Below, piece by piece: positions 56,899 through 64,000 of a stretch of 64,000 bases of DNA. Position 1 is the first letter of the stretch, and every line of letters begins with the position of its first letter. Source of the stretch: Staphylotrichum longicolle. Its lineage: Eukaryota > Ascomycota > Sordariomycetes > Sordariales > Chaetomiaceae. The notes beneath the pieces are model-generated. The model saw only the letters and a list, made by a program, of their open reading frames with translations. It had not been told where the DNA came from and made no database searches. The translations under genes and the position numbers were made by a program. The DNA lies in NCBI GenBank assembly GCA_019096155.1, contig JAHCVI010000003.1, forward strand, positions 186,001 to 250,000, read 5' to 3'.

Positions 56899-59800
56899 CT
56901 TTATTGGCTGTGACTGGTGTGAAATGGAAGGGCGTCAGACCACGGCTGTCGACTCAGTCGTGGATTGAAGCTGTGGCTTCCTTGCGACAAGGAGGACAGC
57001 TCTCGGGACGATGATTAATGGGGTCGCTGGGCAACCGCGCACAGAAAAGTTGCCGCTCGGTGTTGTTCGCCGAACGGGTGAAAGGGGATCCCGGGAGGCG
57101 GGTTTGGGAGGAGAGCGGTCGTTTGGAAGAAACGGCGCGATGCAGCTGGAAGTGAACACCCCTTTGGCAGGGCGGGTGGGGATCGGCAATCGAATTTCTC
57201 TGGAACCCGCGCGTTGCTGGTTCACGCTGCGGTGGCTGCTGGTGCTCTTGCTGTTGTTGATTGCTGGGCGGGCGATGGGCGGTGGAATGCCGTGAAAGTC
57301 AATCGGCAGCAGGGTTGCAGGAAGAAGACCACGGGGAGAGACAGGTCGAGAAATAGAGGATTGTGGTGTGAATCGGCTGGGATTCTTGGGAAGAGCTGCT
57401 GCAGCGCTGGCCCAGGGAAGGTCAAGTCAAAGGCACGGGCGCAACGCAGGAAGCAGGCAAAGGCCTGGGAGGAAAGGGGTCCGTGTGCCTTCCTGGGGGG
57501 CAACTGTGGGCTAGGCTGGGCCCCTTTCTGATTGGCAAATGGACGCGGCGCCAGACGAAAGACACCCATGTACCGAGAGTGGCCCACCCTCTCGCCTTGT
57601 CCGTTTCGGGGGACGGTCAAATTGGTTGTCACTTGTCCATCGTCTTTCTCGCACTGTCACAAGCCCAGCTCCGCGTTCGATACGACCGTGTGATACTTAT
57701 TAGTATACCGGCCTTTTCTTTCTTCCTCGGTAGGCTCCCAGACAAGGGGGAATCTCGACAGATGGCACCGTCGTTCACAAGCCATATGCTGTGGCTGTCG
57801 AGCCTGACGCCATTCCCACTCCACACCGCAGCGCCAAGCGCCCTGGTCCCTGGTGTGCGGTGGGTGTGGAAATGTGGAAACCGACCTCAAGCAAGCACCT
57901 CCTGGGCGGTTGAGAGGCCGTCCAGAGCTAAAGAGCGGGATTTTGCAGAGGAGGACGGAAGGGGTCACGCCATGCGAGACCGAGTCAACCAGAGACGGTT
58001 TCTAGGAACGATGAGCCCCAGAGGCAGAAAACGTTAAGTTAATGTGGCTGTCTAAGGTAGGCATGGTAGCCGGGATGCACGAGCGGTCCTGAGCCCCGCC
58101 CAACTGCAGGAGCTGCAGGAAGGCACGTTTTGCGGTAGCAGCCCTCCGCGTGGGGACTGGGAACCAAACTCAGCCAAGTATCCATTTGTGCCATTGAACT
58201 GGGTGCTGTTGGATGCGGTCTGTTGAGACTGAGGCAATCACAGTCCAGGTTCTATGTGCAGCGGTTGGTAAGGCTGACGAGAGCCTCGCAACCGCCTTAC
58301 CGCCTCACAACAGACAGCATGCCATTGGGCGGCATGTCAGCTGTCAGCCCTCCCAAGACCAAGATGACACAGTCCACACGCGGTACGCTCGCTCGGCTCG
58401 ATTGCCAATGTGGCGGCAATGCCAGACCTGGGTGGCCATCACCAACCTGAGCCCCTTCCATCTCAGCGGCCCGGCCAGACTCACGGCCCAAGTGTGCAAC
58501 CACACTGGTGGTTTCCAGAAGACTGTGCCACACCTCAGCATTCCTGGACCAACCCAGGCTCCCAGGCTCCCGCCGTTTATGCCGAGGACCCAACCTATAC
58601 TTGCGACATGCGGAGTCCTCCGTCACTTACACAGTAGACCGATCTTTGTCAGAAACATTACAGAGGAACGTTTTGGGTCATCAAGGCGCGCGTCGAAAAG
58701 TGCCTGCAAGGGCGGCTAACTCTCATACGCTAGGAGCCAGTTACCAGCAGCTAAGATGCCTCAAACCACCGATCACACCAATGCGGTCAAGTTGATCGGC
58801 GGCCCAGGGTCGCAACAACATGAAGGGCTCCATCCGCAACTGTGCGGGCCGCGCTGGTGAACGACTTGCCTGGAAAGCGACTGATCACTTGCAGTCTGCC
58901 GCAGACGCCATCTCGTCTGATTCGGGCTTTCACTTTCATGTGCCCCGCGTCTAATTACCTGCCAACCTCGTCATGGTCAGAGTGAGGGTATGTAGGCCTT
59001 TCTGCTGACTGCCGACTCACACTGGGTTGTTGAAGATGCCGTCTTCTGCGACGCAAACTCCCAGGTCCAGGGCGGCACGCCGGGTTGAGCTAAACCCCCT
59101 CACCCCCTGCGATATTGCGGGCCGAGTGAGAAGCTTCGTTCTTTTGGAGCAGCAGGGGGCCAAGACGGGAAGTGGGATGTTTTGGGATTGCACTTCCCCA
59201 CATCTGATATTACCACTTCCGGGCAGGCTTGTGGGGTACGGAGTAATTGACACGCTTTTGCTGTGCTGTGAGGGCAAGCAGGCGGAGGCAGGATGGTTGA
59301 TGGTCCTGAACGGGCCGTCGATGTTGTGCCGTTGGTCGCGGCACGTTGCGACGATCAATGCTGATGAGGGCGCTGATGGATCAGGGAAGGCATCGATCTG
59401 GACACCGACACACCCTAGAGCTCCCCAGATAAAGGAGGTGGGGTTGATGGTGCCTGTGCGGTCCGCCCTGGCGTGCCAAGGCCCCTGATCGCGAATGAAA
59501 CAAACCATTTCAGGGGTACCGACACGCCGGGCACTGCGGGAAGCACGAAGTCCATCAATGAACTCATTTCCCCCGACGACGTCTTCAGTCGAGCCCCATG
59601 GCAGCCAGGCCCCTGGATCCCAGCCAGATAACGTTAAGCCCATGCTGCCCAGCATCCACAGCATCTCGCATCCCGGCGGGCGTGTGGCGCCCCCTATTCC
59701 ACCAACCGGCCGCATCGGACTTCCAGAAGCACGCTGGAACCCGGAGGCCTGCAGCAGCCCATCGCTTAGTTACCGGCTTGGGGGTTCCGCCAGACGAGGA

Positions 59801-60214
59801 AAGGGATTTGCGGCGCGGGACGTGACACGATCCCGTACCCAAAACCTTGTCCGTCGTCCGCTAATAAAATCGGCCATGTTTGACGAACGAACAGAGACTC
59901 CCTGGAGATGACGAAAGGTACCCTACAGAGTAGACAGCCGGTGCGATTGTGACCACAGTCTTCACCCGCTTCCTGGTCAAGGTTGTGCTCGCAGGGATGG
60001 TGAGCGACGCGTCGCCACCCGCGCCGGCCGCGCGGAGGCCCGTCTCGTTGGACGTGACCAGCGTGGCCGGGTTATCGTGCACGTTGACGCCATCCCCGCG
60101 TCCTCCACCTCTTGCTCCGCCAAGGACACGGAAGCCGTGGTCAGTGACCGTCGAGATTTCCGGAGGCCGGTTCCCTAAATATGAACACGTCGATGAACGT
60201 GGCCAAAACCACAG
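56899..60214. other. Long gene-poor region upstream of ras-1
   Basis: About 3.3 kb without a supportable gene. It includes the RAS-1 promoter and leader and the 3' flank of the 60215-61607 gene. Open frames of 150-230 codons occur on both strands but overlap each other and show no domain. Confidence 0.4.
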
Positions 60215-61607
60215 TCACCAGCTCGACGGGATCGTATAATCCACCCAGTTCACCGTAGCATCCTTAAACACGTCGATCGAGCCTTGTACCCCGTGCGGCC
60301 CGACAGACCAGACCCCTCGCTGGACCAGGTTTGCCCAGTGGTCCAGCAGTCGCTCCAGGCGCTGGGGCCGGTTTGGATTTCCGCCAAAGGGCTTGAACCC
60401 ATGCTGGAACAGCTCATCCGCCATCTTGTTCTTCAGCTCGGCCCCGCTGCTGCGACGTGCGCCGTACAGGTTAGAGGGCAGCAGCAGCCGGAACGCCTCC
60501 TCGGCAGCCTCGGGCTCGGACCGGACGACGCACTCGCTGTAGACACCTGGCGGCGCGCGGGACGGGAATGCGATGCCCTCTGGTACCGCTCGGTGCCCGT
60601 CGTCCCAGTGGCAGCGGAACGAGGACCTCCAGCCCGAAACGTCGACCTGCGGCGCGCCGGGGTCGCTGAAGAACATGTACACGGGCGGCACCACCTCGCC
60701 CTGCTCCGTGCCGTCCCACTGGGGGACGTACCGGGGTAGGTGGGTGAAGGGCTGGGCGGCGGCGAAAGCCGCCGTGTCCGCGGGGGGCAGGGAGAGCCCC
60801 GGGTGTAAGCAAGGGCTCGCCGGGACGGTCGTCACGGTCGTCGATCATGGCGCCCCTGTCCTGGCGACGACGCACCTCGATGGCGCCACAGAGCCGGTCC
60901 CACGCCGCGACGCACCCCGCTATCTGGCCATGGCCATACGGCCGCCACTCCCAGTTCCCGATCTTGACGCCGCCATACAGGGCCGGTTCGTCGGCAGGAG
61001 AGGCGACGACCTTGCCAAGGCGGATGAGGGCTACCCAGTTGGAGAGGATGGCCTCCAGGGGGTGCCAGCTCTGCCGGTGCTCATCCACTGGAAATGCACA
61101 CTCTGTGTCGTCGGGATGCACAAAGAAGCTGGCGCGGTGGAGGCGCTGATGGTAGAGCATGCCGCCGCCCGACTCGCCGTCGCAGGCGTCCATGTGCGAG
61201 AAGTACAGGCGCACGATGGAGTCCTCGGGCTCGCCCCACAGGTCGGCCGTCTCGTTGGCGAAGAGGCCGTTGATGTTGCCGTCCGGGTTTGGCATGCCTG
61301 CAACAAAGTAGAAGAGCGGAGCAGCGCAAATGCGCGCCGCAGCGAGGAAGGCGGCGACCGAGGGATGCAGCCTTGGGCGGACAGCCTCGGCCGTCTCGCC
61401 GTGCGTGCTGAGGTCAGTCAAAGTGGCGCGACTGCTCTCAGCAGCCTGAGCCAGGTCAGGCCGGCAATCGGCCGCGAGGCAGTAATCGACGAGGTAGTTG
61501 TGGAGGGCGGCGCATCGCGTGTAGTCCATGCCATCAACGCTTGTTCGCGGCGGATTGTTGGGCGTGACGAGGTAAGCGTCGATGCTGAGGAGTGAAGAAG
61601 CGGACAT
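60215..61607 (-). CDS. Conserved fungal hypothetical protein, one frame break
   Basis: The gene starts at ATG 61607 (MSASSLLSIDAYLVTP) and ends at TGA 60215 after NWVDYTIPSSW. It belongs to a large family of uncharacterised Pezizomycotina proteins that share ARICAAPLFYFVAGMPNPDG, WGEPEDSIVRLYFSHMDACD, GESGGGMLYHQRLHRASFF, LSNWVALIRLGKVVASP, GVYSECVVRSEPEAAEEAFR and HGFKPFGGNPNRPQRLERLL; all are visible. Total length is 1,393 nt, one base over a multiple of three. The frame shifts within the repeat GACGACCGTGACGACCGT at about 60827-60845, between AMIDDRDD and HPGLSLPPADTAAF. No intron of suitable size and phase was found there. The function of the family is unknown to me; it has no signal peptide or TM segment. 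Confidence 0.7.
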
Positions 61608-62014
61608 GATGAGAAGAGACTATGTTGAGAGAAGGTGAATTTATGGTTTGAGCGAAGCTTTCAACCGTGCCATCCATGGGCGAGGGCGACTTTGTATTTC
61701 TGGACTTTGTACGACTTAGCTGCTCGCCAAGTACCACCCCGCCCGCAACTGAAAAAGAGTATTCTTCCCACCCATCTTTGAACAACACACTCTTCAATAC
61801 ATCATTAAGTTCTTCGTTGCTTGTTGCCCCATAATAGGTTCCAAGCCCTCTTGTTCTTGTTGTATCGAGTTGATCAAGCCGATGAAGTTGTATATCCCTT
61901 AGAAATGCAATAAAATCAATCAAATCGAATCTTGATTTTTTCTAACCAGGAGGTACGCAACGCTCATTTCGCTGCGATCTTTATGTCGGCCTATCACCCT
62001 GCGTATCGCGCGTA
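61608..62014. other. Intergenic region
   Basis: AT-richer than its surroundings (about 61740-61940). It contains the promoter of the 60215-61607 gene and the 3' flank of the molybdopterin-domain gene. No other feature. Confidence 0.4.
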
Positions 62015-63375
62015 TCACTCCTCGGCCTCGTCGTCCTCCCCCTCGACCGTCACCACCCTCCCCTGCACAGCCTCAACCACCTCGGGCGTGATGCTCTCGA
62101 GAAACTCCTTGTCCCTGCACACCACAAGTTAGTTGACCTACCCATCATTGTCCCTAGAAGGGTTCTACACACCTTCCGACCAAGGTCACGGTATTCCTCT
62201 TCTTGCCCCAGCGCGGGTAGCTCCCGACCTTGACGCCCCTGGGCTCGACCCGCGCGGCCAGCGCTGTCAGGTACGCGGCCACGGCGCTCTCGGGCAGCGG
62301 CGTCGAGACGGTCACGCGCACGATGCCCTTGCCCTCGGGGTCGGTCAGGCGCGGGAGGATGGAGGTCGTCAGGCCCGTGAGGAGTTGCTCGACTGCAAGG
62401 GGCTCGTCTTAGTTTGGGTGATGCCACTTTCAGATTGGCGGGACTTACACAACCGCGGCACACCGGGTAGAATGTGCACGTTGCCGTTGACGACGGCGAT
62501 GGGCACCCACAGCTCCTTGCAGGGGAAGAGGAACTGTTCCGCGAGCGGCCTGCTCGCGTCGGTCGGCAGCTCGACCATGCGCAGGCGGGCGCGCAGGGCG
62601 GGCGAGTCCTCGTCCCAGTTGAAGTTGGGCTGGTTGGGGTGCGGCTTGGAGAGCTTCTTCATGAGCGCGTGGGCTTCGGCGTGGAGGACGAGGGGGAGGT
62701 TGAAGGCCTTGGCGATGGACGCGTAGGTGATGTCGTCGTGGCTAGAGTTGGGTTGCGTGAGCTGGGCGATGTGCGATGGGAAGGACGGGGACGCTACGTT
62801 GGACCAATGCCGCCGCTGGAGGTGTGTTAGTGAGTCGTCGGAGGCATGAAGGTGAGGTGACTGACCTTGTTACCACCATGTCATAACGCTCGCTCATGCG
62901 GCGGACGGCCTCGATGATTTCATTCTCGTCGTCCTCGATGACTTCAATTCGCTTGAGATTCTGCCGGAGTGGTGAGCACACAGCCCCTAGCCCAGGACAG
63001 CGAGGCGTACAATTCCCAGGCCAAAACACCACTTGGCAAAGTAATTCGAGTTTGTCTGATCCGTTGTGTTAGTCTCGTGCAACAGTGCAGCGGCGCAGGT
63101 CGTCTCACATCCTTGGTCTGCATACGCGCCAGTCAGCCTCGTCGTCTCGTCCATCCACACGCCCGACCTGCCTTTCCGCCCAGCACCTCATCGCCAATGA
63201 TCAGACATGCTGCCGTGTGGATCTTCCTTGAGGCGCGTTCAGCTGCCGAGGTTGCCGTTGCCGTTGCCGTTGGCCCTGAAGCCATTGCGCCCCGTGATGT
63301 TGCAGCGGATGAGTGGGCAAGATTAGGTAGCGGCCGTGAGAGATGGCGTGCTACCTGGGACAGCCGTGAAAACAT
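62015..63375 (-). CDS. Molybdopterin-binding (MoaB/Mog-like) domain protein
   Basis: Eight exons, read from the right: 63375-63172, 63117-63109 (9 nt), 63055-63011, 62960-62866, 62815-62798 (18 nt), 62741-62449, 62392-62173 and 62114-62015; 327 aa, sum divisible by three. It resembles yeast YMR178W and the MoCF-like domains that bind nucleotide/pterin substrates; its role is unproven. Conserved blocks are AACLIIGDEVLGGK-TKD-TNSNYFAKWCFGLGI, DMVVTSGGIGPTHDDITYAS and NGNVHILPGVPRLFEQLL; the GGIGPTHDD loop is the ligand site of the family. Several of these span exon junctions, which fixes the splice sites. The first intron (63118-63171) has GC-AG ends. ATG 63375 gives an Arg/Ser-rich presequence (MFSRLSQVARHLSRPL); ATG 63285 would give 297 aa without it, suggesting possible dual targeting. 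Confidence 0.87.
63118..63171 (-). other. GC-AG intron next to a 9-nt exon
   Basis: The 54-nt intron begins GCAGGT, has the branch site GGCTGAC 14 nt before its end and finishes GCAG. The following exon is ACCAAGGAT, encoding Thr-Lys-Asp. A GT donor four bases further on would break the conserved GKTKDTNSNYF frame. Confidence 0.75.
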
Positions 63376-63754
63376 GAGGCTGTAGTGTGCTGTTGAGTAT
63401 GAGACTCCAAAGAGCGATGGTTCAGGAAACCGGTTCCCGGAGTACACAGTAAGCAAGAGAAGGTGCACAACGAACCCCAACCCGGGCCAGGCAGCCGAAC
63501 CACCTCAGAGACACAGAGAGATCCACATGGCGGGCTCCGTCTTTTGGTGGGTCGATGGGCCAAACGCAGAGTGCGGGGCACATTCACAGCTAGCTCCAAC
63601 ATTCCCCACCTTGGCTTGCCTCGAACGCGACTCGAACTATCGCACAACTCGACCTCGCAAGGCTGTCTGCAGAGTAACTTGACTCGATCTGGGTACCTTA
63701 GATTGTCTGCAAACTGCCCCGAGCTATTCACAATCACATTGAAAGACCATCACC
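63376..63754. promoter_or_regulatory. Divergent promoter, Mog-like / GMF genes
   Basis: 380 nt separate the two divergent start codons. No clear TATA box is visible. CCACCTTGGCTTGCC and GTACCTTAGATTG are present, but no named operator was recognised. Confidence 0.4.
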
Positions 63755-64000
63755 ATGGTATGTGCAACCCCCCCTCTTCCCGCCTACCAAACCCCGTCTC
63801 CCATCCCTCACTGCTGACAACACCTCGGGCAGAGCTCCGAAGCAAGGCTATACACTTTCTCGCAGGAGACCAAAGACCATCTGCGCAAGTTCCGCCTCGG
63901 GACATCGCGCGCCAGCGACCCGCAAGCCGTCATTTGTATGTATGTCTTTCTAGACGCTCCCGGCTTCCCGCTTCCCCCCGTCCCTCCACCCTCAACGACT
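63755..64000 (+). CDS. Glia maturation factor / AIM7 (ADF-homology), 3'-partial
   Basis: Exon 1 is just the ATG at 63755-63757, followed at once by donor GTATGT. After a 75-nt intron, exon 2 (63833-63935) gives SSEARLYTFSQETKDHLRKF and RLGTSRASDPQAVI, the N-terminus of the GMF branch of the ADF/cofilin family, which binds Arp2/3 and promotes debranching of actin. Exon 2 ends in phase with a donor GTATGT at 63936, and the gene continues beyond the window. An initiator codon standing alone in the first exon makes this start easy to miss. Confidence 0.85.

Noticed and set aside
1..64000. CRISPR arrays, bacterial operons, insertion sequences, tRNA genes
   Set aside because: No regularly spaced repeats, no transposase-like frames and no T-arm motif in a foldable context were seen; introns and gene content are eukaryotic.

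Overview
The window is nuclear DNA of a filamentous ascomycete, most likely one of the Sordariales (Chaetomiaceae-like). The evidence is short GT-AG introns of about 50-90 nt with CTRAC-type branch sites, GC-rich third codon positions, long gene-free stretches, and a gene set of Neurospora/Chaetomium type (HOG1, a group III G-alpha, RAS-1, CUL1, an AreB/ASD-4 GATA factor). No transposon, CRISPR array, tRNA or rRNA gene was seen. Splice models below were built by hand; in intact genes the exon lengths sum to a multiple of three.

Layout. 1-3714 (+): 3' part of an INCENP/Sli15-like gene. 5625-8485 (+): J-domain protein. 10209-13418 (+): HtrA-type protease NMA111. 14441-17193 (+): AVL9. 18318-19773 (-): HOG1 MAP kinase. 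23541-24854 (-): ATG-less ORF lying in frame behind glycogen phosphorylase, 24855-27847 (-). 30427-31810 (-): G-alpha. 36281-38895 (-): cullin 1, with a broken frame. 39871-41057 (-): SRF1-like membrane protein. 42421-43365 (+): mitochondrial K+/H+ exchange-related protein. 43577-44582 (-): doubtful membrane protein. 45983-47836 (-): GATA factor. 49013-50133 (+): KRR1. 50595-51763 (+): zinc-type dehydrogenase, frameshifted. 51858-53225 (-): conserved hypothetical. 53731-54366 (-): small protein with Cys-Gly and His motifs and three frame breaks. 55992-56898 (-): RAS-1. 60215-61607 (-): conserved hypothetical, one frame break. 62015-63375 (-): molybdopterin-binding-domain protein with microexons. 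63755 to the end (+): GMF/AIM7, truncated by the window.

The genes do not form an operon or a metabolite cluster. Several belong to nutrient and stress signalling (HOG1, RAS-1, group III G-alpha, glycogen phosphorylase as a classical cAMP/PKA-output enzyme, GATA nitrogen regulator), and others are housekeeping (ribosome assembly, SCF ligase, secretion, chromosome segregation).

Points worth a second look: a 437-codon open frame directly after the glycogen phosphorylase stop with no start codon of its own; a mitochondrial-presequence-like N-terminal extension available to NMA111; a GC-AG intron next to a 9-nt exon; and a set of single-base frame breaks confined to cullin 1 and accessory genes, while about 24 kb of other coding sequence is intact.
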